Positions 52,737 through 61,668 of a DNA stretch of 64,000 nucleotides are shown one piece after another. The DNA is taken from assembly GCF_004216715.1 (NCBI RefSeq), contig NZ_SGXG01000001.1, positions 248,001 through 312,000 on the forward strand. The letters are read 5' to 3'. The number at the start of each line of letters is the position of its first letter. Position 1 is the stretch's first letter. Source of the stretch: Cecembia calidifontis. GTDB taxonomy: Bacteria; Bacteroidota; Bacteroidia; Cytophagales; Cyclobacteriaceae. The translations under genes were made by a program, and so were the position numbers. The notes beneath the pieces are model-generated. The model was not told the DNA's origin. It saw only the letters and a program-made list of their open reading frames with translations, and searched no databases.

Positions 52737-54075
52737 ATCAATGCTGTCCTAAATAATTTACAAGACAGATGTTTAGCTGTGTTTCTGCAATTTCTATTGT
52801 GATTTTATCTGTAATCCGGAAATAGAACCCCCTGTTGGCTTTTTTGAGGAGGTTTTTCATGGTCTTCAAAGGGTTTGTCCAGCCACTTTTGCAGCTCTAT
52901 TTTAACGAATATGTTCAGTCTGATAAATGCAACCAGATTGGACAGATGCCATCCGAATTTAGCGGTTGCCTTCATCACTTTTAGGAGCAGAATGGTGATC
53001 AGCGCGGTCCATATCTGGATCATCACGGCATTTTTCGATGTTCCGATAAAGGTTTTGATATGGAGTAACTGCTTGATGTCCCTGAAGAAGATCTCAATCT
53101 CCCATCGGCACCGGTAAAGATCACCGATTGTCTTTGCTGACCATTTGAAGTTATTGGTAATCAGTTCGACGGTCTGTCGGTTTTTTTCGTCCCATACAGC
53201 CACTCTTCTGAGTTTTCCGGGGTACTTCACTTTTGACTGCGGGTTTACCAGTTCAATTTCTTCGTCTATCAGTACTTCCTGTGCAGTATTTTCAGGGAGT
53301 CGACGTTCATTGATTGTGCTGAACTTAAGGTTATCCTTGTGCCTTATGACGAAAAAGACCCCCTTGCTGTCCCAAATGTTGAGCATCGGAAAGTCATTGT
53401 AATAGCGGTCCGCCACTATAACGGATCCTTTCTCCAAAGGAATATCATAAGCGCCTTTATTGTCTGCCATACTTCCTTCTGTAATATTCACATAAACAGG
53501 GAGTTTCCCGTCATAGTCCAGAAGCGTATGCATCTTTACAGCACCCTTTTTGGTCCTGAAGGTTGCCCAGTCAAACATCGAAAGGCAAAGACTTACCACC
53601 GTGGAGTCGAGCAGATAGACGGGAGCCTTGATCCGTAGTTTTACCCTGCTCAGGGACGCCTGCTGTCCTAAATGCTTCAGAAGCCCGTAATACAGCTCCT
53701 TGAACAGGTCAGAGTCCCTGCGCTTGTTCTGATAACTGATACTGGACTTGGATGGTGCCTTGGCAATCCCCAGATGGTTGAGGTTCCCCGTGGCCGAACG
53801 CAGGCCGTTTGAAATATCCCTTACAGAAGTACTTTTGGCAAAATGGCAAAAAAGCATGGAAACCAAATGCGTCCAGCTGTCAAAGCCTTTGCAGCCCTTG
53901 TCCGTTTGCTTCTCTTCAACCAGTTTCTTGAAAATTGAACGCTCGATTTTTTTAATAATCTGAGAAAACAATGTAATATTACTCATGGGAGGTTTATGTT
54001 TTTTGGTGCAAACCCAAAATAGCTATTTTGGGCAAAAAACCAGACCTCTCATATTTTATTTAGGACGGTATTGAT
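52737..54075. mobile_element. IS4-family insertion sequence
   Basis: 1339 bp. Ends are near-perfect inverted repeats: ATCAATGCTGTCCTAAATAA at 52737 and, on the minus strand, ATCAATACCGTCCTAAATAA ending at 54075. Both flanks carry a T6 run that could be part of a low-complexity target duplication, but this is not decisive. One intact transposase lies inside, on the minus strand. Confidence 0.8.
52805..53986 (-). CDS. IS4-family transposase
   Basis: A 393-residue DDE transposase. Catalytic residues: Asp127 in YLLDSTVVSL, Asp193 in VIVADRYYND and Glu298 in the IS4 signature Y(2)R(3)E(6)K, here YRCRWEIEIFFRDIK (Tyr291, Arg294, Glu298, Lys305). An N-terminal DUF4372-like part (MSNITLFSQIIKKIERSIFKKLV) is typical of the Bacteroidota branch. 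The frame is complete. Confidence 0.95.
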   Translation of the reverse strand: MSNITLFSQIIKKIERSIFKKLVEEKQTDKGCKGFDSWTHLVSMLFCHFAKSTSVRDISNGLRSATGNLNHLGIAKAPSKSSISYQNKRRDSDLFKELYYGLLKHLGQQASLSRVKLRIKAPVYLLDSTVVSLCLSMFDWATFRTKKGAVKMHTLLDYDGKLPVYVNITEGSMADNKGAYDIPLEKGSVIVADRYYNDFPMLNIWDSKGVFFVIRHKDNLKFSTINERRLPENTAQEVLIDEEIELVNPQSKVKYPGKLRRVAVWDEKNRQTVELITNNFKWSAKTIGDLYRCRWEIEIFFRDIKQLLHIKTFIGTSKNAVMIQIWTALITILLLKVMKATAKFGWHLSNLVAFIRLNIFVKIELQKWLDKPFEDHEKPPQKSQQGVLFPDYR

Positions 54076-54105
54076 TTTTTATAAATAAAACCATAAAAAT
54101 ATCCC

Positions 54106-55026
54106 TTAAGCCCTCAACAGGTTATTTCCCTTTGCCTTTCTTCTGAGGTAATAATTGTATGCCGGATAAATCAGCACTGACACCAAAATGATCAAAGTAC
54201 CCAAATAAAATCCTCCGGTCATTTTTTCCTTATCTCCAAAAATCAATACAGCCAGAATAATCCCATACACCGGTTCCAAATTGATGGTCAGGTTGACTGC
54301 AAAAGCTGTAATCCTGCGCATCAGTTCTACGGATACGGAAAAAGCATAGACCGTACAGACGCCGCCCAATAAAAGCAGCCACAGCCAATCCATTGCCTTT
54401 GGCACCATCTGAAGCCCTTCATCTGCAAAGAAATAGGCATAGAATGGGAGCAATAAGGCCGAAAAAAGGAAAGCCCCGAACATTTCATAGAAGGTCAGCA
54501 CATAGGGGTTATGATGCTTGGTAAACCTTCCGTTGATCACGGTGAACACCGCACTCAAAAAAGCTGAAGCGACAGCCATCATAAGGCCCAACCAATAGTC
54601 CAACTCAAAGCGGAAAATCACATAAAGTCCCACTATCACCAGCAAACCCAAAAAGATTTCAAACCCTTTCACTTTTCTCTTGTTGGCGATAGGTTCTAAC
54701 AGGGCAGTCCACAAGGAAGTAGTGGCCATCCCTGCCAGACAAACAGATGCCGTAGAAACCCTCGCCGCCCCAAAAAACAGGACCCAGTGCAGAGAAATGA
54801 TAAAACCTGTGGCTATTATCTTAAGCAAAGCCCCTTGGGAAACCCGTATGGGTGTTCTCCTCCACAAAAACACCAATCCCAATATACCTGTGGCTATCAG
54901 CGTACGGTAAAATACAATCTCCAAAGAAGGAATGCTGATCAACAAGCCCAAAATTGCCGTAAATCCCCAGATCAAGACAATGAAATGGAGCATCAAATAA
55001 TCCTTGACAGTGGAATCCGGCTGCAT
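54106..55026 (-). CDS. EamA-family (DMT) transporter
   Basis: A 306-residue membrane protein with ten predicted helices in two EamA halves (about 15-140 and 155-285). The N-terminal VLIWGFTAILGLLIS and the second-half NLEPVYGIILAVLIFGDKEKMTGGFYLGTLII are typical of drug/metabolite exporters. The substrate cannot be inferred. It starts 1 bp after lptG, so it is the last gene of tgt-lptG-eamA. A divergent fragment of such a gene lies at 51078. Confidence 0.9.
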   Translation of the reverse strand: MQPDSTVKDYLMLHFIVLIWGFTAILGLLISIPSLEIVFYRTLIATGILGLVFLWRRTPIRVSQGALLKIIATGFIISLHWVLFFGAARVSTASVCLAGMATTSLWTALLEPIANKRKVKGFEIFLGLLVIVGLYVIFRFELDYWLGLMMAVASAFLSAVFTVINGRFTKHHNPYVLTFYEMFGAFLFSALLLPFYAYFFADEGLQMVPKAMDWLWLLLLGGVCTVYAFSVSVELMRRITAFAVNLTINLEPVYGIILAVLIFGDKEKMTGGFYLGTLIILVSVLIYPAYNYYLRRKAKGNNLLRA

Positions 55027-55027
55027 C

Positions 55028-56101
55028 TTATCTGGGCACGGTTTTGTAAAGCACTAATCCGGTAATGGCGAAAGTAATGTTGGGAATCCAGACGGCTAAG
55101 AGCGGGAAGGCTGTTCCTGCCTCCGCAAAGGTCCTGGAAAGCAAAAACATGATGATGTAAATAAAGGCCAACAAAAAGCCCAAGGCAATCTGAAAACCGG
55201 AACCTCCCCTCGTCTTCCTTGAGGAAACAATCACACCAATAAAAGTCAGAATGACAGCAGCAAAGGGAGACATCAACCGCACATACCTTTCAATCTTATA
55301 ATAATTGACATTGTCTGCCCCTCTCTCCTCCAACACTTTGATTTGTCTGGTGAGATCGGGGAGTTTGAGCGTCTCATGATGGTTGACCGGTAAATCAAAG
55401 TCATTGGGTGTAATGGAGAGTAGTGTATCCAGAGACTCCCCTACGGTATATTTCTCCCCCCATTCATGGAGTTCACGCAATCTCCAGTTTTTGACTGACC
55501 AGGAATTGATGGCAGTATCCCAGACAATACGGTCTGCCGACAACTTGGCGATCAATTGTCCGTCGCGTATTTGCTCCAAAGTGAAGTTATAACCTGTATT
55601 GCCAGAAGTATAATACCTGGAAATGTAGGCATACACATCGGGAGCCACTTTGATATGGATATTACTTTCGGTATAAAACTTGGTTTCCTCCAGCCATCTG
55701 GATTTGAATTCTGTCACCCCGGCGGTAGCTCCGGGAAGTACCCAGCCATTCATAAAGAAACTGACCAAACCGATAAGGGTTGCACCTACTAAAAAGGGAA
55801 CCAGCATCCTTACAAAGGAAACCCCACTGCTCAGTATGGCAATGATTTCCGTCCTTCCTGCCATTTTGGAAGTGATAAAGATGACCGAAATGAACACGGT
55901 GATGGGCGTCAGCAAATTGTTTAGGTACAAACCATAATTGCCCAGATAAATCAAAATATCCTTTGCAGGAACCTGATTTCGGATAAACTTGTCATTCTTC
56001 TCAGTAAAGTCCAATACCAGGACAATAAGAATCAGCATCAGGACCACAAAAATGTAGGTCTTGAGAAAATCCTTGATGATCAATTTATCCAGTATCTTCA
56101 T
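55028..56101 (-). CDS. LptF/LptG family LPS export permease
   Basis: A 357-residue permease of the YjgP/YjgQ family with three helices at the N-terminus, a periplasmic beta domain (about 120-250, KVAPDVYAYISRYYTSGN) and three helices at the C-terminus. It works with LptB to pull lipopolysaccharide from the inner membrane. I cannot tell LptF from LptG; the partner gene is not in view. One base pair separates it from tgt. Confidence 0.92.
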   Translation of the reverse strand: MKILDKLIIKDFLKTYIFVVLMLILIVLVLDFTEKNDKFIRNQVPAKDILIYLGNYGLYLNNLLTPITVFISVIFITSKMAGRTEIIAILSSGVSFVRMLVPFLVGATLIGLVSFFMNGWVLPGATAGVTEFKSRWLEETKFYTESNIHIKVAPDVYAYISRYYTSGNTGYNFTLEQIRDGQLIAKLSADRIVWDTAINSWSVKNWRLRELHEWGEKYTVGESLDTLLSITPNDFDLPVNHHETLKLPDLTRQIKVLEERGADNVNYYKIERYVRLMSPFAAVILTFIGVIVSSRKTRGGSGFQIALGFLLAFIYIIMFLLSRTFAEAGTAFPLLAVWIPNITFAITGLVLYKTVPR

Positions 56102-56102
56102 A

Positions 56103-57233
56103 TTACAGTCTTCTGCTCACTTTTTCTACCATCTGGTTTTTCCATACGGCAAAATCACCGGCAATGATATGTTCCCTGGCCTGGCCAACCAACCATAAAT
56201 AAAAGCTTAAATTATGAATACTGGCAATCTGTGCGGCCAAAATTTCTTTGGCTATGGTCAGGTGGCGCAAATAGGCCTTGGAATAAAATGAACTCACATA
56301 AGAATTGATGTGGGGATCGATGGGACTGAAGTCATCTTTCCACTTCTCATTACGGATGTTGATGATGCCTTCCGAGGTAAATAACATCCCGTTCCTGGCA
56401 TTACGGGTAGGCATTACACAGTCAAACATATCCACACCCAATGCTATTCCCTCCAAAATATTGGCAGGAGTTCCCACGCCCATAAGATACCTTGGCTTGT
56501 CTTTGGGCAGGATATCGGTCACCATATCGGTCATGGCATACATTTCCTCTACCGGCTCCCCTACTGATAAGCCGCCAATGGCATTTCCCTCCCGTTCACA
56601 GGAAGCGATAAACTCGGCGGATTGTTTTCTGAGTTCAGGGAATACAGATCCCTGTACAATAGGGAAAAGCGTCTGGCTATACCCATACTTTCCTTCTGTA
56701 CTGTCAAATCTGTCGATGCAGCGCTTCAACCATCGATGGGTGAGCTCCATGGATTTTCTGGCATAAGCAAAATCACAGGGATAAGGAGGGCACTCATCAA
56801 AGGCCATGATAATGTCCGCGCCGATGATGCGCTGAATGTCCATGACCCGCTCTGGACTGAACAAATGTTTGGAACCATCAATATGGGACTTGAACACCGC
56901 CCCTTCTTCGGTCAGTTTACGGTTTTCGGCCAGGGAAAAAACCTGATACCCCCCACTGTCTGTAAGAATAGGCTTGGACCATCCATTGAATTTATGTAAC
57001 CCCCCGGCTTTTTCCAGAATATCCAAACCAGGCCTCAGATACAAATGGTAGGTATTTCCTAAAATGATCTGGGCTTTGACATCATACATCAACTCTCGCT
57101 GATGGACGGCCTTGACCGAACCTGCAGTTCCCACAGGCATAAAAATAGGAGTTTGGATATCCCCATGATCGGTTTTGATCATCCCTGCCCTGGCTTTACT
57201 CTTACTGTCTGTATGCTCTAATTTAAATTTCAT
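56103..57233 (-). CDS. tgt: tRNA-guanine(34) transglycosylase, lacking the zinc cysteines
   Basis: A 376-residue TGT that puts preQ1 into tRNA position 34. Core motifs are VGTAGSVKAVHQRELM, LTDSGGYQVFSLAENRKLTEEGAVFKSHIDGS (catalytic Asp region), GADIIMAFDECPPYP, GGLSVGEP and the second Asp in GVDMFDCVMPTRNARNG. The usual zinc site CxCxxC...H, found between PLDP and the SRAYLHH segment in E. coli, is replaced: here PIDPHINSYVSSFYSKAYLRH has no Cys in this stretch. This looks like a zinc-free version, which I believe occurs elsewhere in Bacteroidota. First gene of the operon with lptG and eamA. Confidence 0.93.
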   Translation of the reverse strand: MKFKLEHTDSKSKARAGMIKTDHGDIQTPIFMPVGTAGSVKAVHQRELMYDVKAQIILGNTYHLYLRPGLDILEKAGGLHKFNGWSKPILTDSGGYQVFSLAENRKLTEEGAVFKSHIDGSKHLFSPERVMDIQRIIGADIIMAFDECPPYPCDFAYARKSMELTHRWLKRCIDRFDSTEGKYGYSQTLFPIVQGSVFPELRKQSAEFIASCEREGNAIGGLSVGEPVEEMYAMTDMVTDILPKDKPRYLMGVGTPANILEGIALGVDMFDCVMPTRNARNGMLFTSEGIINIRNEKWKDDFSPIDPHINSYVSSFYSKAYLRHLTIAKEILAAQIASIHNLSFYLWLVGQAREHIIAGDFAVWKNQMVEKVSRRL

Positions 57234-57339
57234 CCTAATAAATTGATCATTAAGTCCTTTTCCCAGCTCCTTAAAGATTGATACCTGATTGAGGACACAA
57301 AAATATAAGCTTATTCTTAATCCATGCTCAATTTGATTT

Positions 57340-57347
57340 TATATTTG
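57340..57347 (+). promoter_or_regulatory. Candidate -7 box of the glycosyltransferase gene
   Basis: TATATTTG matches TAnnTTTG exactly, 14 nt before the ATG at 57361. The implied leader is very short, so the ATG at 57367 may be the real start. No clear -33 element. Confidence 0.35.
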
Positions 57348-57360
57348 CCCCGCTAAAGGT

Positions 57361-58503
57361 ATGGGAATGCTTACAAACATTGTATCGGTAATATTTTTGA
57401 TTGCGGTTGGCGTGCAGATTTTTTACATATTGATCATTTTTGGTCGTATGTCTTTCTTTTACAAAAAGAAAATCAAAGATCCCCTTTCCAATCCGGAAGG
57501 GGTAACGGTCATCGTCGCCGCCCACAATGAGAAGGAGAATTTAAAAAAATTGATCCCGGCTGTCTGTGAACAGGATTACCCCAACTTTGATGTCATGGTC
57601 ATCAATGACCGCTCATGGGATGGTACCCGCGGCTTGCTGGAGGAAATGATGTCCCAGTATCCCAAATTGAGAACCGTAACCGTAGAATATACCCCAGACC
57701 ATGTCACTGCCAAAAAATATGCCCTGACCTTGGGTATAAAAGTGGCAAAAAATGACGTCCTGTTGCTAACAGACGCAGACTGCATCCCAAAAAGCAACAA
57801 ATGGATAGAATTGATGACAGCTCCGGTTAGAAATGAAGGAAAAACATTCTCCTTGGGTTTTTCACAGTACAATTATGGCAAAGGGCTACTTAACCAGTGG
57901 ATTCAGTTCGAAACCCTCTGGACAGGACTCCAATTTTTGGCTTTTGCCATCTGGAAATCACCTTTCATGGGAGTAGGAAGGAACCTGTGTTACCGAAGAA
58001 GTTTTTTCATGGAGAAAAAGGCCTTCAAAGGGCTATGGCAGATCAACGGCGGGGATGATGACTTATTTGTCAACCAATATGCCAACGGTAAAAACACCGC
58101 GGTAGTAATCAGCCCTGAAAGCATCACCCTTTCCACGCCAAAAACCAGCTGGAAATCCTATTTTATCCAGAAAAAAAGACATTTCCATGCGGGCAAATAT
58201 TACCAAGCGGGAGATAAATTAAAGATAGGGATTTACAGTTTCACACACCTTGTTTTTTGGGTTACTGGAATTTATTTGTTAATCCTTCTAGGTTTAGAAC
58301 AAAACTGGGAACATTTTTCGGTCTTTTTAGGTATAATTATTGTCCGGTCCATACTGTTGACTTCAGTATTTACCTCGGCGAGAAAAAAACTGGAAGGCAA
58401 AACCAAAGTGTTTTGGACAGGATTCTTCGACCTGATGTATTTGGGTTACTTTTGGATTCTTGGCGCGTTAGGGTACCAATCAAAAAAAGTTAGATGGAAG
58501 TAA
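57361..58503 (+). CDS. Family 2 glycosyltransferase, membrane-bound
   Basis: A 380-residue GT2. One N-terminal helix (about 5-27), a GT-A domain (VTVIVAAHNEKENLKKLIPAV near 48, VMVINDRSWDGT, LLLTDADCIPKSNKW near 135 with the DxD-type metal site, and QINGGDDDLFVNQYANGK near 235) and three or four C-terminal helices. Members add sugars to lipid carriers or cell-surface glycans; substrate unknown. The 3' end overlaps the sigma factor gene by 10 nt, so the two are co-translated. Confidence 0.9.
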   Translation: MGMLTNIVSVIFLIAVGVQIFYILIIFGRMSFFYKKKIKDPLSNPEGVTVIVAAHNEKENLKKLIPAVCEQDYPNFDVMVINDRSWDGTRGLLEEMMSQYPKLRTVTVEYTPDHVTAKKYALTLGIKVAKNDVLLLTDADCIPKSNKWIELMTAPVRNEGKTFSLGFSQYNYGKGLLNQWIQFETLWTGLQFLAFAIWKSPFMGVGRNLCYRRSFFMEKKAFKGLWQINGGDDDLFVNQYANGKNTAVVISPESITLSTPKTSWKSYFIQKKRHFHAGKYYQAGDKLKIGIYSFTHLVFWVTGIYLLILLGLEQNWEHFSVFLGIIIVRSILLTSVFTSARKKLEGKTKVFWTGFFDLMYLGYFWILGALGYQSKKVRWK

Positions 58504-59105
58504 ACGACAGAGGATTTTCCAACAAAGCATTAGAGGATTTCGATCTTATCGATAAGGCCGTGATCGAAAAAGATCAGCAGGCTTTTGCTACCTTGATGAA
58601 GCGCTATAAAAAAGCGGTTTATTTCATGATTCTCAAAATGATCAGGGATGCGGATGATGCCGAAGACCTGACTATGGAAGCCTTTGCCAAAGCCTTTAGA
58701 AACCTCCATAAATTCAAGAAAGACTATACTTTCTCCACTTGGCTGTTCCGTATTGCTACCAACAACACCATTGACTTTATCCGAAAAAAGAAACTCAAAA
58801 CCATGAGTCTCAACAGCACTATGAGCGATGACAGTGGCAATTCGGTGAATATCGATGTGGAGGATGATGAGAACAACCCTCAGGATGAGTTCATCAAATC
58901 CCAAAGGATTGAGATGGTCAGGATATTCGTGGACAAGCTGCCGGCCAAATACCGTAAACTGGTACAGTTAAGGTATTTTGACGAACTGTCCTATGAAGAG
59001 ATTGCGGTAGAACTGGACAAGCCTTTGGGAACAGTCAAAGCCCAGCTTCACCGGTCCAGGGAATTGTTATATGAAATCGCCTCAGGAAAGGAAGGGCATA
59101 TCTAA
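58494..59105 (+). CDS. ECF-type RNA polymerase sigma factor (overlapping the glycosyltransferase)
   Basis: A 203-residue sigma-70 family factor. Region 2: YKKAVYFMILKMIRDADDAEDLTMEAFAKAFRNL and FSTWLFRIATNNTIDFIRKKK. Region 4: LPAKYRKLVQLRYFDELSYEEIAVELDKPLGTVKAQLHRSRELL near 145-190. No anti-sigma gene follows. Its promoter targets are unknown. The coupling to a membrane glycosyltransferase suggests an envelope role. Confidence 0.92.
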   Translation: MEVNDRGFSNKALEDFDLIDKAVIEKDQQAFATLMKRYKKAVYFMILKMIRDADDAEDLTMEAFAKAFRNLHKFKKDYTFSTWLFRIATNNTIDFIRKKKLKTMSLNSTMSDDSGNSVNIDVEDDENNPQDEFIKSQRIEMVRIFVDKLPAKYRKLVQLRYFDELSYEEIAVELDKPLGTVKAQLHRSRELLYEIASGKEGHI

Positions 59106-59449
59106 TTGACCCTCTACTATATTAAATAGTTTTTAGGAATAAGCATATGAGTGTACAGAAATCTCATCTGAAATTATTCTTCAACTTTGCCATTAAAATA
59201 AACAAGCATTTTTCCTGATTTCATTTGCAAATTTAAAATTACAAAGAACATATTTTTTTAATTATCTAAATACAACTTTGTATTAATTAAAAACATGCTT
59301 TAATATAATTAATACCATATATACTAGCTTAGAAATTATTTTTTATTTTTTCTATTGCACAATAATAATAATAATATACTTGCACTATTAGTACTAACCA
59401 CTAAATTTTAAAAACTACGAAAAAATTAATTTATTCATCATCTATTTTA
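59106..59449. other. AT-rich intergenic region with a candidate promoter
   Basis: Strongly AT-rich. TATACTTG at 59375-59382 is one mismatch from the -7 consensus TAnnTTTG, and TTG (59355-59357) lies 17 nt upstream. It would drive the small peptide gene at 59450. No other structure was seen. Confidence 0.45.
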
Positions 59450-59629
59450 ATGCTACTGATTTTCAGCAACATTACACCTTATACCGTGTTAGCTCAGGAT
59501 CAAGGATTGCCAGGCACAAGCTATTATGTCACCTACGAAAGATGCGGAGCTGATGGACCAATCGTTGTTAAATGCAGGTTTTCAGGGGGTGATCCTTGTA
59601 GTGCAGGAGACCAAGAACCTTGTCCTTAA
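59450..59629 (+). CDS. Small Cys-containing secreted peptide, NVEALA-like
   Basis: A short frame in phase with an N-terminal export signal: KKLIYSSSILMLLIFSNITP, ending VLAQ, followed by a mature part of about 43 residues with four Cys (YERCGADGPIVVKCRFSGGD, PCSAGDQEPCP). The ATG at 59450 falls inside the signal. Upstream in frame the codon before the typical Lys-Lys start is ACG (59417), where ATG would be expected; rare ATT at 59405 is another option. The start is therefore unsure. A strong terminator follows at 59638, before the beta-propeller lipoprotein gene. Small secreted peptides beside such lipoproteins are usual for the NVEALA group, but I recognise no sequence family. Confidence 0.6.
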   Translation: MLLIFSNITPYTVLAQDQGLPGTSYYVTYERCGADGPIVVKCRFSGGDPCSAGDQEPCP

Positions 59630-59637
59630 ATCACAAT

Positions 59638-59668
59638 GTGTGACTTCCTCACGGAAGTCACACTTTTT
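59638..59668 (+). terminator. Intrinsic terminator between the peptide and lipoprotein genes
   Basis: GTGTGACTTCC (59638-59648) pairs perfectly over 11 bp with GGAAGTCACAC (59653-59663), then TTTTT. It would make the peptide transcript far more abundant than any read-through into the lipoprotein gene. Confidence 0.9.
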
Positions 59669-59830
59669 AAATAATGTGCTTAATTTTCGCATCTTCCTCT
59701 TAAAAAAAGGGCTTAAAATTTTAAAAAAAGCTGAATACCTAATGTTCATTATTTCAAGGTTACACAATTCTAGCTTATATCAAATTTAAATTGGTCAATG
59801 GAAAAAACCTCCAAACCCGATAAAATCATA

Positions 59831-60925
59831 ATGAAGAAAATTTTAACCTATTTAATATCCTATTCTTTGTTTTTTTCATGCAATACTCCGCAAAATAAAA
59901 TTACAGTAATTAATGTTTCTGAAAACTTCCAAGAAATGAACTTTTCAAAAATTGGGAAAAGTTCAAAAATTATAAGGTTAAAAACTTCGCAACCCATCCA
60001 TACTCCCACGGATATTTTAGTGACCCAATCAAATATTTATCTTTTTGATCAAAACCATTCTGGTAATCTATGGCAATTTGATTTAAATGGAGACCTTTTG
60101 AATAAAAAGGGATTTTATGGAGACCAAATGATTCCCCTTAATGGTATTACCAATTATTTTGTCCATAGGGATTCACTTTTCCTTGCCATCAATGGCGAAT
60201 CTATTTTTGCTTTCGACGATAATTTAAACCCATTTTTCTTAAAAAAACTACCTAATAGAGCTGGGTTCATTCAAAAGATCGGTGAGAAATATTTGATGTA
60301 TAACAATAATCTGTCCCCGGAAGTACCTTTTCAGATTTTCTTTTTGGGTTCTAACGGAACCATAAGTAATTCCATTCCTGTAGTCCCGAAAAATTTCAAT
60401 CCTTATTTCAAGGCTTATTCCCCATTTGCTATTCAAAAAGGGAAAACTTTAACTTCTTTTCCATTCAACGATACACTTTACTTGGCTTCTGAAGATTTTA
60501 CTTTCAAACCTTTTTCAAAGGTGAATTTTGGAAAAAGGAAAATTCCTGATGATTTTTTTGCCAATGTAGAAAATGGATATCAATTCTATGAAAAGCTATC
60601 AAATAGTGATACCTACTCACTGCATGAAGGTTTGTACTTTGGAAAGGAAAATCAACTGATAGCCACCGTTTTTCATGCATTACATTATTACCCCTTGGTT
60701 ATAGATCTAAATTCTTCCAAAGCACAAATGATTTCCTTTTTTTTGGATGACATGAACACAGGTTTAAAAGTCAGGAATAAAAGTTTTGCAGATCAAAATC
60801 AGATAGTTTTTGGGGTTTCAGGAGAAACAATTCACGAACAATTCGATAGCTTAAACAAAGAATTCCGAAACTCCTTGCCTTCTGATTACCAAAATTATTT
60901 TTATTTATTAATAATCGAAATATAA
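59831..60925 (+). CDS. 6-bladed beta-propeller lipoprotein
   Basis: 364 residues from the ATG at 59831 (MKKILTYLISYSLFFSCNTPQ, lipobox Cys17); an earlier ATG at 59798 is not preceded by a better signal. The mature part has repeated propeller strands (NIYLFDQNHSGNLWQFDLNG, DSLFLAINGESIFAFDDNLN) of the kind named 6-bladed beta-propeller (BF3164/DUF4934-like). Function unknown; often next to small secreted peptides. Its codon use is AT-richer than that of the flanking housekeeping genes, which may mark transfer. Confidence 0.8.
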   Translation: MKKILTYLISYSLFFSCNTPQNKITVINVSENFQEMNFSKIGKSSKIIRLKTSQPIHTPTDILVTQSNIYLFDQNHSGNLWQFDLNGDLLNKKGFYGDQMIPLNGITNYFVHRDSLFLAINGESIFAFDDNLNPFFLKKLPNRAGFIQKIGEKYLMYNNNLSPEVPFQIFFLGSNGTISNSIPVVPKNFNPYFKAYSPFAIQKGKTLTSFPFNDTLYLASEDFTFKPFSKVNFGKRKIPDDFFANVENGYQFYEKLSNSDTYSLHEGLYFGKENQLIATVFHALHYYPLVIDLNSSKAQMISFFLDDMNTGLKVRNKSFADQNQIVFGVSGETIHEQFDSLNKEFRNSLPSDYQNYFYLLIIEI

Positions 60926-61089
60926 ATAATTTAGCAATAGATAGATTATTTACCTCTACTGCATTAGACGATAACGGTTTGAAGAATAACCAAAAAAGAT
61001 CCACTTATAGAGGTTTGCAGTAAATATCACCAAAAACGGATTGCTTTACGCAGTGTCTGGATAAGCTTTTAGAAAGTTTGAAATGGACC

Positions 61090-61656
61090 TTACAAAAACA
61101 ATTTCTTATCCCTGATATACTCTTCTACGGGCTGGGGCAACAAATATTTCACAGAATGGCCATTTTTAATAGATTCTCTTATAAAAGTTGCTGAAATATC
61201 CATCAGCGGTGCTTCCACAAACTGAATATTGTCATGGATCAATTCCTTCTTTTCACCTGGACGGGGATAAACATACAGTCCATAATGTTCAAGGATTTGC
61301 TCATAATTTTTCCATTTGTGAAAATGGGTAAGGTTATCCCCTCCGATGATCAATTTGAATTGATGCTGGGGGAATTTATCAGAAAGGTAAGTGAGTGTAT
61401 CAATGGTAAAGCTTGGCTTTGGCATATGGAATTCCACATCGGAAGCCCTAAAATAAAAATGATCGGCGATGGCGAGCTCTACCATCTTTAGCCGATCAAA
61501 TTCATGAAGTAATGATTTTTGTTTCTTAAATGGATTCTGTGGACTGACCACAAACCAAACCTCATCCAAATCAGTCCTGTCCTGCATCACATTGGCGATG
61601 ATCAAATGACCGATGTGAATAGGATTAAAAGATCCGAAAAAAAGACCGATTTTCAA
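61090..61656 (-). CDS. nadD: Nicotinate-nucleotide adenylyltransferase
   Basis: A 188-residue NaMN adenylyltransferase of NAD synthesis. Nucleotidyltransferase motifs: GLFFGSFNPIHIGHLIIAN at the start (GxFxPxHxGH), IIGGDNLTHFHKWKNYEQIL near 105, and the C-terminal ISATFIRESIKNGHSVKYLLP (ISxTxxR). Last of a four-gene minus-strand set sigma-anti-sigma-gmk-nadD; it starts 12 nt after gmk. Confidence 0.96.
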   Translation of the reverse strand: MKIGLFFGSFNPIHIGHLIIANVMQDRTDLDEVWFVVSPQNPFKKQKSLLHEFDRLKMVELAIADHFYFRASDVEFHMPKPSFTIDTLTYLSDKFPQHQFKLIIGGDNLTHFHKWKNYEQILEHYGLYVYPRPGEKKELIHDNIQFVEAPLMDISATFIRESIKNGHSVKYLLPQPVEEYIRDKKLFL

Positions 61657-61668
61657 AGCACTAAAGGA

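Noticed and set aside
59526..59789. An 87-codon frame overlapping the small peptide
   Set aside because: It runs through the terminator hairpin and has no signal or family match; the peptide frame at 59450 has a proper export signal and ends just before the terminator.
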